Below the pieces are notes generated by a model. It saw only the letters and a list, made by a program, of their open reading frames with translations. It was not told the DNA's origin and did not search any database. This document shows, piece after piece, positions 31,795 to 40,063 of a stretch of DNA of 64,000 bases (within the stretch, counting starts at the first letter, position 1; each line of letters opens with the position of its first letter). Made by a program: the position numbers and the translations under genes. The DNA comes from G963663775 sp963663775 (GTDB lineage: Bacteria > Bacillota > Clostridia > Oscillospirales > Butyricicoccaceae). The stretch is taken from the NCBI GenBank assembly GCA_963663775.1, contig OY760624.1, positions 124,001 to 188,000 of the forward strand. Direction: 5' to 3'.

Positions 31795-32030
31795 ATGAAC
31801 AACGGCACAACTATTATTGAGGAAATAATCCAAAGTTACCCAGACTTAATGAAAAAAGACTGGATTTGAAATATGCTGCAAGTGGTAGCAATGATGATAC
31901 CACTACAGCGAGTGCAGCCATGGCAGAGCTGCCACCAGAGGAACAGCGACGTTATGATGCGATTCGTTCATCAATTCAGCACACAAACCAAGTCTATCAT
32001 GATGAGTCAAGGCGCTTGCTTGTGATTCAA
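31795..32030 (+). pseudogene. RinA-like phage/ICE regulator fragment, frameshifted in an A6 tract
   Basis: GAGGAGGGG precedes ATG 31795. The first frame reads TTIIEEIIQSYPDLMKK and stops; adding one A to the tract at 31852-31857 gives KKRLDLKYAASGSNDDTTTA, ELPPEEQRRYDAIRSSIQHT and NQVYHDESRRLLVI. The pattern (IIxxYPxLxxRxxxLx) resembles small RinA/ArpU-like activators upstream of sigma-like genes. After 32030 the frame passes out of register with a sigma-factor fragment, so the 3' end is lost. Confidence 0.5.
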
Positions 32031-32595
32031 GCATCTTACTGGGGTAACTCTACAGATAATTGTCAAACAAGCACTGTATCGACTGCTGCAACAGAAGAAT
32101 ATCATTCTATTCCCAACCCATGTCGTAGCAGCCATGCGAAAAATCAGCACGGTTTCCAAATGGATAGAGCGAGATACAGGGCACATAACGCAGGCAGAGC
32201 ACATTACAGCAGAAATGCAGCTCCCCATTGGTATCGTCCGAAAGGTGCTGTCCTGCATCAAATCCGTCGGAACGTGCTCTCTGGATACTCCCGCTTCCGA
32301 AGATTCGGATGATACATTTGTGGATTTGTTTGCAACGTCAGAACCAACACCCGAGGAAGTATTCGAACAAGAAGACCTAAGAGCACAGATTTTGGACGTT
32401 TTAAAAACGCTTGAGCCGTTAGAGGAAAGCACTATCAAACTGCGTTTCGGCTTTATTAGCGGTGAAATTTACACCGCTAAAGAAACAGCGCAGGAGCTGC
32501 GGATTTCGCTGGAGTATGAGCAGCGGTTAGAGATTAAAGCAATGCGGAAATTACGCCACCCTAGCAGAAGCAGCTTCCTGCGTGAGTATTTATGA
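32026..32595 (+). pseudogene. Sigma-70 family factor fragment (regions 2.4-4)
   Basis: The open frame after the TGA at 32023 reads TLQIIVKQALYRLLQQKNII then FPTHVVAAMRKI, equivalent to the W-IRQAI-RAL ... IRIPVHMVE part of primary sigma factors. It is followed by region 3 (HITQAEHITAEMQLPIGIVR) and region 4 (TLEPLEESTIKLRFGFISGE, TAKETAQELRIS, EAMRKLRHPSR-like end). Regions 1 and 2.1-2.3 are missing. An ATG at 32134 could start a 153-residue product. Divergent sigma-like proteins are carried by clostridial ICEs; here it is a fragment. Confidence 0.7.
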
Positions 32596-32606
32596 AGGAG
32601 AAGAAT

Positions 32607-32900
32607 ATGAAAAAACTTAGTTCTTTGGACAAGAGGTTCTACGGAACACCGAACGAACCCGCCGTTGCGGAGGCTGAGACCCCTGAAAACACAAAATCTG
32701 AGGTTACTAGCACGGACATCAAGCAGAATACGAGAAATATTAAGCTGCAAAAATTGGATGACCTTTTTGCAACAGGAAATTCCAATACAGAAGTGCCAAT
32801 CGAAGCACAAATTCAGCAGATTGCGCTCAGCGAACTGCATCCATTCAAAAGGGAGGTGCACGGCATTGAGCATGGTGATTACGCAAAAGGCTTGCGATAG
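32607..32900 (+). pseudogene. ParB-type partition protein, N-terminal fragment fused to the amidase region
   Basis: This frame starts at ATG 32607 after AAGGAGAAGAAT and reads MKKLSSLDKRFYGTPNEPAV, KQNTRNIKLQKLDDLFATGN and IQQIALSELHPFK, the N-terminus of ParB-like proteins in clostridial elements. At about 32850 the ParB sequence is replaced by the upstream region of the amidase (GGGAGGTGCACGGCATTG), and the frame reads on to 32900. The break lies exactly in front of the amidase ribosome site, showing that phage lysis DNA was joined to an ICE gene. Confidence 0.75.
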
Positions 32901-33699
32901 CAGAAATTATAAAAATGCAAGCCGTAGTAAAAACGATATTCTTTATATTACGGTTCACTATACCGGTAATAACGGGGATACCGCAGCAGAGAACGGCAAT
33001 TACTTCAACGAACCATACAAAGTCACGTCGGCGCATATATTTGTGGACGAAGACAGCGTGGTGCAGTCGGTAGCGTTTGAGGACATTGCTTGGCACTGCG
33101 GCAAGGACTATTCCGGCGGTTCGGTAGCCTATTGGGGCAAGTGCACGAACTCCAACAGCATCGGCGTAGAAATCTGCATGAACGATAAGTCTTGGGGTGT
33201 GCGCCAAGAAAGCATTGACCCTGCAGTGGAAGTGGTCAAATATTTGATGGACAAGTTTGGCATTGATGTAGCGCACGTGATTCGACACTATGATGTGTGC
33301 CATAAAGAGTGCGCTACACCGATGGTGACAAGCACGGCACTATGGACAGCATTCAAAGCAGCATTGGAGGATGATGAAGTGGTAGAACAAGCACAAATGC
33401 GCATCGGCAATGAAATGGTAACGGTCGACCTCATCCTGAAGAATGGCACGAACTATGTACAAATCCGTGACTTTGCAGAAGCCGGATGCAATGTATCGTA
33501 TGATACGGGCAGCAAGCTTGTGACCATTCTGCCGAAGGATACCCGCATTACACCAGACACGATTGACAGCGCAACACAGGCGGCCATGGACCAGCTGAAA
33601 GCTGCCGCAGGTCTGACGGATGCAACCGTGGAATTCATGCGCACCTATTCGTATGGGGATGAGCTGATTAAGAAATTAGCTGCAGCAATGGGAAAATGA
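32866..33699 (+). CDS. Second N-acetylmuramoyl-L-alanine amidase, close paralog of the prophage endolysin
   Basis: About 277 residues from TTG 32866 (or ATG 32872), nearly collinear with 15509-16342 but on the opposite strand. ILYITVHYTGNNGDTAAENG, FEDIAWHCGKDYSGG and HVIRHYDVCHKECATPM carry the same zinc-site His and Cys residues; the C-terminal domain starts MRIGNEMVTVDLILKNGTNY. By eye roughly nine of ten residues agree. No holin gene lies next to it, so lysis use is unclear; it may be a domesticated cell-wall hydrolase. Confidence 0.9.
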   Translation: MSMVITQKACDSRNYKNASRSKNDILYITVHYTGNNGDTAAENGNYFNEPYKVTSAHIFVDEDSVVQSVAFEDIAWHCGKDYSGGSVAYWGKCTNSNSIGVEICMNDKSWGVRQESIDPAVEVVKYLMDKFGIDVAHVIRHYDVCHKECATPMVTSTALWTAFKAALEDDEVVEQAQMRIGNEMVTVDLILKNGTNYVQIRDFAEAGCNVSYDTGSKLVTILPKDTRITPDTIDSATQAAMDQLKAAAGLTDATVEFMRTYSYGDELIKKLAAAMGK

Positions 33700-33705
33700 G
33701 TGTGA

Positions 33706-33742
33706 GAACGCCCAGTATCCTTGTGTCACTGGGCGTTTTTTT
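33706..33742 (+). terminator. Terminator after the second amidase
   Basis: AACGCCCAGT and ACTGGGCGTT pair around ATCCTTGTGTC and are followed by seven T residues. Confidence 0.85.
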
Positions 33743-33825
33743 GTAAATAAAACTATATTATAGCAAATAAATAATAAAAAAACAAGAATTTTAAATATAT
33801 TACAAATAATATATAATATAATAAT

Positions 33826-33946
33826 ATTGTTATATGGAGGAAATTTTTAAAATGCAAAAATGTTTCAAGAAATTCACAAGTTTAGTGTTGGCAATGATGT
33901 TGCTGTGCGGGGTTCTGCCGTTTGCGGCTGCGGTGGAGGATACAAC
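33826..33946 (+). repeat. Secretion cassette, copy 1 (direct repeat with 35332-35452)
   Basis: About 120 bases covering ribosome site, start and signal peptide are almost identical to 35332-35452. The main difference is at the ribosome site: GGAGG here, seven G residues in the other copy. Confidence 0.85.
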
Positions 33947-35225
33947 GATAAATGATTGGACAACGTTGGCGTCTATGTCAACTAAACGATCCTTTTTTCA
34001 ATCGGAAGTCATTGATGGTAAAATTTATGCTATTGGTGGAAGTAACGAGAAATCAGCTGAGGTTTATGATTTAACAACTAACACATGGTCTACATTGGCC
34101 TCAATGTCAACGGTTAGATCTTATTTTCAAACCGAAGTTATTGACGGTAAAATCTATGCCATTGGTGGAACAGACGGAAGAAACGATTTAAGTTCAGTCG
34201 AAGTTTATGATCCATCAACGAACACGTGGACTACACAAGCTTCTATGGCACAAGCTCGAGCAAAGTTTAGAACCGAGGTTGTTGATGGTAAAATTTACGC
34301 TATTGGTGGAAGTTACACGGAAACAGCTGAGGTTTACGATCCGGCAACAAATGTTTGGAAATCAATCGACTCGATGCCACAAGCTAAGTCAGAGTTTTCA
34401 ACAGAAGTTATCAATAAAAAGATTTATGCATTTGGTGGATGGAAGCATCAAGGAGGCGGCACGGCTACAGTATATGTTTATGATTCAGAAACAGAAAAAT
34501 GGACAACTTTGGAGAGCATGCCTGCATATATGGCTCAATTGAAAACTGCAGTTGTAGGAGATAATGTTTATGTAATTGGAGGTTTAGGATCAAATAATGG
34601 TAGGTCATATGCGTATAACATTACTCGTAATGCATGGACCCTACTAGTTAAGGCACCTATTTCTCATACAGGTAGTTGCTTAGATGTTGTAAATGGGAAT
34701 ATTTATGCTGTTGGAGGTGTCGATAATAGACAGTCGGCGGAAGCTTATAATCCAGGAATAAACACTTGGGGCGAATTGGATTCTATGTCTTTTGAACGGT
34801 ATGGATTGCAGACTGCAGTTGTTGACGGAAAAATATATGCTTTTGGTGGAGATCGTGACGGCACTATGGAGGTATATATGGTTTCTAATGCTGAAAACCC
34901 GACAGACCCAACAGACCCAACAGACCCGACAGACCCAACAGACCCGACAGACCCGACAGACCCGACAGACCCGACAGACCCAACAGACCCAACAGACCCG
35001 ACAGACGCAAACGCACTGCTCCGTATTACTATGACAACGGGCATCATCAAAGAATACGAAATGACTTCCGCTGACATCAATGCTTTTGTCACATGGTATA
35101 ATGGCAGAGCGGAAAATCAGCCGATGTACATTATTGATAAGACATACAATTTGGGTCCGTTCCATAGTCGTACGGATTATCTTCCGTATGATAAGATTGC
35201 GGATTTTGAGATTATGGAATATTAA
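33852..35225 (+). CDS. Secreted Kelch-repeat beta-propeller protein with TDP-repeat linker
   Basis: This 457-residue protein has a signal peptide (KCFKKFTSLVLAMMLLCGVL with PFAAA cleavage region). About six Kelch repeats follow, e.g. EVIDGKIYAIGGSNEKSAEV and YDLTTNTWSTLASMSTVRSY, with the double-Gly, Tyr and Trp positions typical of six- or seven-bladed propellers. A linker of about eleven TDP units (DNA at 34900-35006) leads to a C-terminal module of about 75 residues (ITMTTGIIKEYEMTSADINA ... YDKIADFEIMEY). Surface display or adhesion is the likely role; the C-terminal module may be an anchoring or binding domain. No catalytic motif seen. Confidence 0.85.
   Translation: MQKCFKKFTSLVLAMMLLCGVLPFAAAVEDTTINDWTTLASMSTKRSFFQSEVIDGKIYAIGGSNEKSAEVYDLTTNTWSTLASMSTVRSYFQTEVIDGKIYAIGGTDGRNDLSSVEVYDPSTNTWTTQASMAQARAKFRTEVVDGKIYAIGGSYTETAEVYDPATNVWKSIDSMPQAKSEFSTEVINKKIYAFGGWKHQGGGTATVYVYDSETEKWTTLESMPAYMAQLKTAVVGDNVYVIGGLGSNNGRSYAYNITRNAWTLLVKAPISHTGSCLDVVNGNIYAVGGVDNRQSAEAYNPGINTWGELDSMSFERYGLQTAVVDGKIYAFGGDRDGTMEVYMVSNAENPTDPTDPTDPTDPTDPTDPTDPTDPTDPTDPTDPTDANALLRITMTTGIIKEYEMTSADINAFVTWYNGRAENQPMYIIDKTYNLGPFHSRTDYLPYDKIADFEIMEY
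34900..35006 (+). repeat. Tandem 9-bp repeat coding for (Thr-Asp-Pro)n
   Basis: Roughly eleven copies of ACAGACCCR alternate between CCA and CCG proline codons. Such perfect short repeats change length by slippage in frame (three codons per unit pair), so linker length may vary between strains. Confidence 0.9.
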
Positions 35226-35331
35226 GATTTGGAATATACAACACTGCCTCTTTGATTGGAGGGGCCTTCTTTTTGTAAATAATCTTATATTATAGAGAAA
35301 GAGTAAGAATATTAAATATATTATAAATAAT

Positions 35332-35452
35332 ATTGCTATATGGGGGGGATTTTTAAAATGCAAAAATGTTTCAAGAAATTCACAAGTTTAGTGTTGGCAA
35401 TGATGTTGCTGTGCGGGGTTCTGCCGTTTGCGGCTGCGGTGGAGGATACAAC
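35332..35452 (+). repeat. Secretion cassette, copy 2
   Basis: Copy of 33826-33946, including the first 35 codons. The Shine-Dalgarno region is a run of seven G residues (35342-35348). Confidence 0.85.
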
Positions 35453-36953
35453 TGATATAACGTCAGATACGACTATATCAGATAGTACAGAAATAACGGA
35501 GGAAACTACAACGACCTCTGAAGATACTGCAACTGCAGAAAGTGAAACTGACACAACATCAGATAACACAGAAACAACGGAAGTAAAGCGGCATTTGTCT
35601 GGGGGAGGGTTACATTCTCTTGCAGTAAGATATGATGGTACGCTATTGGCATGGGGAGGCAACACATATGGCGAACTGGGTGACCCCGATATTGGAAAAT
35701 CAGATCATTTATCAGAGCTGACGGGTTTGGACGTGGCATCTATATCTGCGAGCGGTCATTGTAGTATTATGGCAAAAAAAGATGGTACGGTTTGGATATG
35801 GGGGGCAAATGGTGTTTATTCTCCCAAAATGCAGCAAGTATCAAAAATCAGTGATGCTGTGGACGTTTGTTGTGGATCAGGTTCATATTATGTTATAAAA
35901 TCTGACGGCACTGCTTGGTCTTGGGGGATAAATTCTAATGGAGAACTTGGAAATGGATTGGTTACAAATTACCGACAGCTTAGCCAGATAAAAGTTTTGG
36001 AGAATGTCAGAGAGATTAGTAATAGTGGGGCGACTCCAACTTGTTTAGCGGTTTTGGAAGATGGAACTGTCTGGGGTTGGGGAGCTAATGTAGGCGGACA
36101 AATTCCAGGGGAGGGGCATAACGTTTCAACTCCAGTGCAGATATCTGGTCTAGAAGATATCATTTCAGTTTCGGCAGGAGATGATTTTGGCGTTGCGCTG
36201 AAAAGCGATGGCACCGTTTGGACATGGGGAAAAAATACGGTTGGTGAACTCGGAGATGGAACGACAACAAACTGTAGTGTGCCTACACAGGTAGCAGGTC
36301 TTAGTAATGTAATTGATATCTCAGCCGGTTCGGGTCATGTACTTGCATTGAAAAGCGATGGTAGGGTCTGGAGTTGGGGATTGAATTCAACTGGTCAACT
36401 CGGAGACTACACGCTGACAAATAGATATACACCTGTACAAGTGAAGGGACTTGAAGATATTGTTGAAATATCAGCTGGAAAAAGCACGTATGTTGGATCA
36501 CTAGCAATGAAAAAAGATGGGAGCATCTGGGGATGGGGAAATAATACTACTGCTTTTAGAACGTTATTAGCAGAGGAGCCGTTTCTCACTCGACCTATCC
36601 CAATTTTCGATGGAGATCCAGACTATACTGGTGGCACCTCAGTATTGGCTGACATGCCTGAAATCAGCCAGTTATTCACTGGCGAAAATCACACTTTCGC
36701 ACTCTGTGTAGACGGAAGTCTGTGGGCATGGGGCAAAAACGATGAAGGACAGCTAGGTGTAGGTGATGTTGGCGATCAGAAAACGCCAGTGCAGATTACC
36801 GGTATCGGTACGGTAGAAACTGTTGTTGCTGGGCACAACCATACATTTATTATCTGCGAAGATGGTACTGTTTGGACATGGGGTAAAAATGATCAAGGAC
36901 AGCTTGGTGTTGGAAACACGGACAATCAGTTTATTCCGGTTCAAATTCAATAA
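35358..36953 (+). CDS. Secreted RCC1-repeat beta-propeller protein
   Basis: This 531-residue protein has the same 35-residue signal peptide region as the Kelch protein. A Thr/Glu/Ser-rich spacer (residues 35-75) follows, then seven or more RCC1 repeats such as DDFGVALKSDGTVWTWGKNT and VGELGDGTTTNCSVPTQVAG; each carries the VWxWGxNxxGQLGxG core. RCC1 propellers mediate protein or surface binding in bacteria. It ends without an anchor motif. Upstream is its own promoter copy, so the two genes are parallel paralogs in secretion but not in the propeller. Confidence 0.87.
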   Translation: MQKCFKKFTSLVLAMMLLCGVLPFAAAVEDTTDITSDTTISDSTEITEETTTTSEDTATAESETDTTSDNTETTEVKRHLSGGGLHSLAVRYDGTLLAWGGNTYGELGDPDIGKSDHLSELTGLDVASISASGHCSIMAKKDGTVWIWGANGVYSPKMQQVSKISDAVDVCCGSGSYYVIKSDGTAWSWGINSNGELGNGLVTNYRQLSQIKVLENVREISNSGATPTCLAVLEDGTVWGWGANVGGQIPGEGHNVSTPVQISGLEDIISVSAGDDFGVALKSDGTVWTWGKNTVGELGDGTTTNCSVPTQVAGLSNVIDISAGSGHVLALKSDGRVWSWGLNSTGQLGDYTLTNRYTPVQVKGLEDIVEISAGKSTYVGSLAMKKDGSIWGWGNNTTAFRTLLAEEPFLTRPIPIFDGDPDYTGGTSVLADMPEISQLFTGENHTFALCVDGSLWAWGKNDEGQLGVGDVGDQKTPVQITGIGTVETVVAGHNHTFIICEDGTVWTWGKNDQGQLGVGNTDNQFIPVQIQ

Positions 36954-36988
36954 AATGATAAAGAACTTTGTATAGAATCATCTCCTAG

Positions 36989-37034
36989 AAAAACACCCAG
37001 TATCACTTTGGCTGTGAATACTGGGTGTTTTTTT
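36989..37034 (+). terminator. Terminator after the RCC1 gene
   Basis: AACACCCAGTATCA pairs imperfectly with TGAATACTGGGTGTT and is followed by T7; loop about 10 bases. Confidence 0.85.
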
Positions 37035-37062
37035 ATCGCTCATAATCTGTTAGCATATTTGA

Positions 37063-37602
37063 ATGGGGGATTTTACACCAATTTGCACAACTGAATTTAT
37101 AGCTTTCACACAAGAATATGATAAATTCACAGAATTAGGGGTTGAATTGCTTGGATTAAGTGTGGACAGCAATCCATCTCATCTTGCTTGGGTTTATTCA
37201 ATTTATGTGATAACTGGGATGCAAGTGCCGTTTCCAATTGTAGCAGACAGAACAGCGGAAATCGCAAGGTTATATGGCATGTTTGCACCAGATGCGAGTG
37301 AGAGTGCAACAGTGCGAAATGTATTTATCATCGACCCAAATCAGATTGTACGTGCGATTTTGGTATATCCTTTGACCAATGGACGCAGTATTCCTGAAAT
37401 ACTGCGCTTAGTCACCGCATTGCAGACAACAGACAATGAAAAAGTGCTCACGCCTGCAAATTGGCAGCCGGGAGAGCCAACTATGGTGCCGCCGCCCAAT
37501 ACCTATGAAGAACTACTGCAAAGACAGGCAAATCCATATGATAAGGGGTTGCGGTGTCGAGATTGGTATCTGTGTTATCATACCAAACAATTGCCACAAT
37601 AG
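37063..37602 (+). pseudogene. Peroxiredoxin (Prx6/1-Cys type), N-terminally truncated
   Basis: The frame opens MGDFTPICTTEFIAFTQEYD, which contains the peroxidatic Cys motif (TPxCTTE). It continues LGLSVDSNPSHLAWVYSIYV, VPFPIVADRTAEIARLYGMF and VRNVFIIDPNQIVRAILVYP, all Prx6-like. About 40 residues normally preceding the motif (including the first strand and F.HPxxFTP) are missing, directly after the previous terminator. The ATG codon is incidental and no ribosome site precedes it. The C-terminal part is intact to about residue 179. Probably a dead fragment. Confidence 0.8.
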
Positions 37603-37914
37603 CGTCTAAAAGCGCTTATTTAAACGAAATTACATGCACTATCGATGCAGCAGACCACCGTAAACATGTAGAACCTATATACACAACGGCGAACCAGCGT
37701 ATTTTAGAAATATTTCCCAAATTCACCAGCTCTCGTTTGTGAGTACAGGTTCCTAAAATAGGCATCGACCTCAGGTGATAAACCCAACACAGCATTCTGG
37801 GGGTTATCATCTGGGGTCGATGTGTGTTCTAATAAGAAATGATGCTATAAAATGCGATGCTTAAGAACAGTGCAGACAAATAGAAGTGTTGGCTTTGTTG
37901 CACTGCGACATCAT
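37603..37914. other. Intergenic region with a long imperfect inverted repeat
   Basis: No recognised gene (a 62-codon frame at 37554-37742 has no supported start). A 22-23 bp imperfect stem at 37761-37826 (CATCGACCTCAGGTGATAAA against its complement before GGGGTCGATG) has a loop of about 15 bases. It may be a terminator or a recombination-type hairpin. Confidence 0.5.
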
Positions 37915-38235
37915 TTAATCCATACTTTCTTTTAAGATGCTCACGATTTCGTCATGGGTTAGAACCTTGTATCCGCACGGTAAAATGAACGAACCCTTTG
38001 CAATGCCGTCAAGCATATCTTCTGTCACGCCAAGTTCGGTGATATGCATTGCAAGACCAAGTTCACGCATATAGGATTCCATGCAGGACAATCCTTCCTC
38101 GGCAATTTCTACATCGGTTTTGCCTATAGGAGACACACCCCAGACAATAGTTAAGGCGGCGATTGCATGACGGATATTATAAAGATCTTTTTCAACGATC
38201 TTTTGACAGATGCACTTTCGCAATTCGATATCCAA
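37915..38235 (-). pseudogene. Iron-containing alcohol dehydrogenase, C-terminal fragment
   Basis: The part AEEGLSCMESYMRELGLAMH then ITELGVTEDMLDGIAKGSFI and GYKVLTHDEIVSILKESM is the C-terminal helical domain of group III (Fe-type) alcohol dehydrogenases. The N-terminal Rossmann and metal-binding parts are missing and the first 30 residues look unrelated. It is a remnant of about 85 codons. Confidence 0.75.
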
Positions 38236-38273
38236 ATGGTTGCATCCTATTCTTCTTGAAAAGGAGAAACGGT

Positions 38274-38390
38274 ATGCTTCGTTTAAAAATGCCGGAAAAC
38301 ATAACCCTACGATTTGAGTTCTGGACAGGCTTCGGGAAACCGGAAGCTGCCATAACCGGTAGCATTTTAGCGACTGCCATTGGAGTTTGA
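38274..38390 (+). pseudogene. Small conjugative-element protein fragment
   Basis: AAAGGAGAAACGGT precedes ATG 38274; the 38 codons read MLRLKMPENITLRFEFWTGF then GKPEAAITGSIL. It resembles small membrane proteins (xPKNITxRFEFxxGFG) that precede NlpC/P60 mobile-element genes in clostridial ICEs. It ends inside the next frame, so it is probably truncated at the same deletion joint. Confidence 0.5.
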
Positions 38391-38874
38391 CGAAGAACAG
38401 CGAAAGTCTGCAAACGAAGTATTGAATGAATTGAAGGGAACATCATCCATTTCAAATGTTATCTACACCACACCTGGTACACCCATGGGTGACGGCAGCT
38501 ACGCTGTAATGCTGGCAGAAGCGGAAAAATATATCGGTTACCCATATGTCTGGGGCGGCAGCAGTCCAGAAACCTCCTTTGATTGTTCCGGATATGTATC
38601 TTGGGTCATTAACCACAGCGGTTGGAGCGTCGGGCGATTAACTGCACAAGGACTGTATAACATTTGCACGCCTGTATCAACAGCAAATGCACAGCCGGGT
38701 GACCTTGTGTTTTTCAAAGGAACGTACAACACCTCCGGAATCTCACACGTTGGTATCTATGTCGGCAACAGCACAATGCTTGCTGCAGGTGACCCAATCG
38801 GATACGCATCCCTTGAAACAAACTACTGGCAGACACATTTCTATACCTTTTGCCGCTTACCAAGCTTGCAGTAA
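38380..38874 (+). pseudogene. CD1108-type mobile-element hydrolase, C-terminal NlpC/P60 fragment
   Basis: This frame of about 164 codons reads AEKYIGYPYVWGGSSPETSF then DCSGYVSWVINHSGWSVGRL (catalytic Cys in DCSGY) and SHVGIYVGNSTMLAAGDPIG (catalytic His), ending SLETNYWQTHFYTFCRLP. It is the C-terminus of the CD1108 family peptidoglycan hydrolase of conjugative transposons, which normally also has a long N-terminal membrane and lysozyme-like part. Only a TTG could start it. A terminator follows at 38911-38947. Confidence 0.8.
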
Positions 38875-38910
38875 TTTGGATTTTAAACAACCTAAATATC
38901 AACACGAATT

Positions 38911-38947
38911 TAACCCCCCTTCTGAAAATTGTTCTGACGGGGGTTAT
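38911..38947 (+). terminator. Terminator after the NlpC/P60 fragment
   Basis: TAACCCCC pairs with GGGGGTTA around TTCTGAAAATTGTTCTGAC; a T-rich stretch follows. Confidence 0.75.
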
Positions 38948-39045
38948 TTGCATGCAAAAGGAGGAGCCTTCCACCACCACGCGAAGCGACTCCTCCCCAC
39001 ATATCAAAACCTTTGCACATTCCAAAATCAAAAACGAAAGGACGC

Positions 39046-39813
39046 ATGAAAATGAAACATACACGGATTTCGAACTGTTTAAAAATGCCGAATGTTATCA
39101 TCGATGACACGATTCTAACCTATGCATCAAAATGTGTTGCGGCAACGCTCTATGCCTATCGCAACACCCTCAATTACTGCCGTTTGGGACTGGCAAAGCT
39201 TGCACGGTATTCCGGCTGCTCTGTTGCGACCGTACGCAAGGCACTGACCCAGCTTACAGAGCGTGGATACATTTCCACCTATCGCAATTATGCGTGGTGC
39301 ACACAGCGTTCCCGCATGATATTCCGTAAGGATGCTATTATCTGCCGTGTTTCCACTCACACGAACTTTACCTTCATTCCCCGTGCTACACTGCAGATGG
39401 GTATGCGTAAGAGCAGCTTCTCCATCTATCTGTATATCTGTCGCACTGCCGGCAACACAGGACGTGCATTTCCTAGCCTGCGTAAAATTGCAGATACTCT
39501 GCTGATGGGCACATCCACCGTATGCCGGGGCTTGAAAGAACTCACTGACTTGACACTGCTGCACCGTGAACATTGCATCAAGCGTGACGGCTGCCATGCT
39601 TGCAACTCTTACTTTTTGATACGCAATGTGTCCAAGAAAGCGACTGCAAAGGTTGTCCCGGTGATTCGTGTCGTGCGTACTACACCGTCTGCACCTGTTA
39701 CTGTACAGCCTGTACGCATTTCAGCCAGGACGCTTCACCACAGACCTATCAAACGCACTGCGTGTAATTTACAAATCATTTTTTCTGACTTCAGTATAAT
39801 TCATCCACCGTAG
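39046..39813 (+). CDS. Helix-turn-helix protein with two winged-helix domains (element replication/regulation type)
   Basis: This 255-residue protein has an N-terminal domain YRLGLAKLARYSGCSVATVR-like (NYCRLGLAKLARYSGCSVAT, LTQLTERGYISTYRNY) and a second one GRAFPSLRKIADTLLMGTST then VCRGLKELTDLTLLHREH. Both match the GntR/RepA-type winged helix that begins replication initiators and helix-turn-helix proteins of clostridial plasmids and ICEs. It is rich in Cys, Arg and Thr with a very basic C-terminus. RBS GAAAGGA before ATG 39046. Possible cargo regulator or relic initiator. Confidence 0.68.
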   Translation: MKMKHTRISNCLKMPNVIIDDTILTYASKCVAATLYAYRNTLNYCRLGLAKLARYSGCSVATVRKALTQLTERGYISTYRNYAWCTQRSRMIFRKDAIICRVSTHTNFTFIPRATLQMGMRKSSFSIYLYICRTAGNTGRAFPSLRKIADTLLMGTSTVCRGLKELTDLTLLHREHCIKRDGCHACNSYFLIRNVSKKATAKVVPVIRVVRTTPSAPVTVQPVRISARTLHHRPIKRTACNLQIIFSDFSIIHPP

Positions 39814-40034
39814 AATTGCAATCCAATTCTACCCTAGGGGGTGTTATCATTTTTAGCAAACTATTAAGAGACTAAAGATAACGTAAGTTATTATCAGCGG
39901 AAAAGAAAAAGTATAAGGGCATATCTGCAGGCAACTCTTTCACTATGTCCATGATACAGGGACAACCCTAAAACTGAGCTGTCGCACCGCCTTTTTCTTT
40001 TCCGAAGATTTTTACAATTCTTTTTTAAAATCAC
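39814..40034. other. Intergenic region with a possible structured RNA
   Basis: Bases 39899-40003 begin CGGAAAAGAAAAAG and end CTTTTTCTTTTCCG, a perfect 13-14 bp outer stem enclosing about 75 bases with inner pairings (GTCC/GGGAC at 39947-39963). No gene supported. A tract CCCTAGGGGG lies at 39830-39841. Confidence 0.45.
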
Positions 40035-40063
40035 TTGACAATTGTTAGTATATGTAGTACAAT
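40035..40063 (+). promoter_or_regulatory. Promoter of the toxin-antitoxin operon
   Basis: TTGACA (40035-40040) and TACAAT (40058-40063), 17 bases apart, 28 bases upstream of the antitoxin start. Confidence 0.87.

Noticed and set aside
34900..35006. CRISPR-like array suspected from the spaced repeats
   Set aside because: Unit is 9 bp without spacers and in frame with a protein linker; not a CRISPR. No CRISPR array or cas gene was seen elsewhere in the window.
34680..35363. 227-codon leftward frame rich in Cys-Arg-Val-Trp repeats
   Set aside because: Antisense of the TDP-coding tandem repeat; low complexity by construction.
37554..37742. 62-codon rightward frame after the peroxiredoxin fragment
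   Set aside because: No ribosome site, no recognisable domain, starts inside the truncated gene.
39899..39985. Small leftward frame (26 codons) inside the candidate structured RNA
   Set aside because: No ribosome site and no membrane-toxin pattern; unlike the locus at 29.5 kb it lacks facing promoters.
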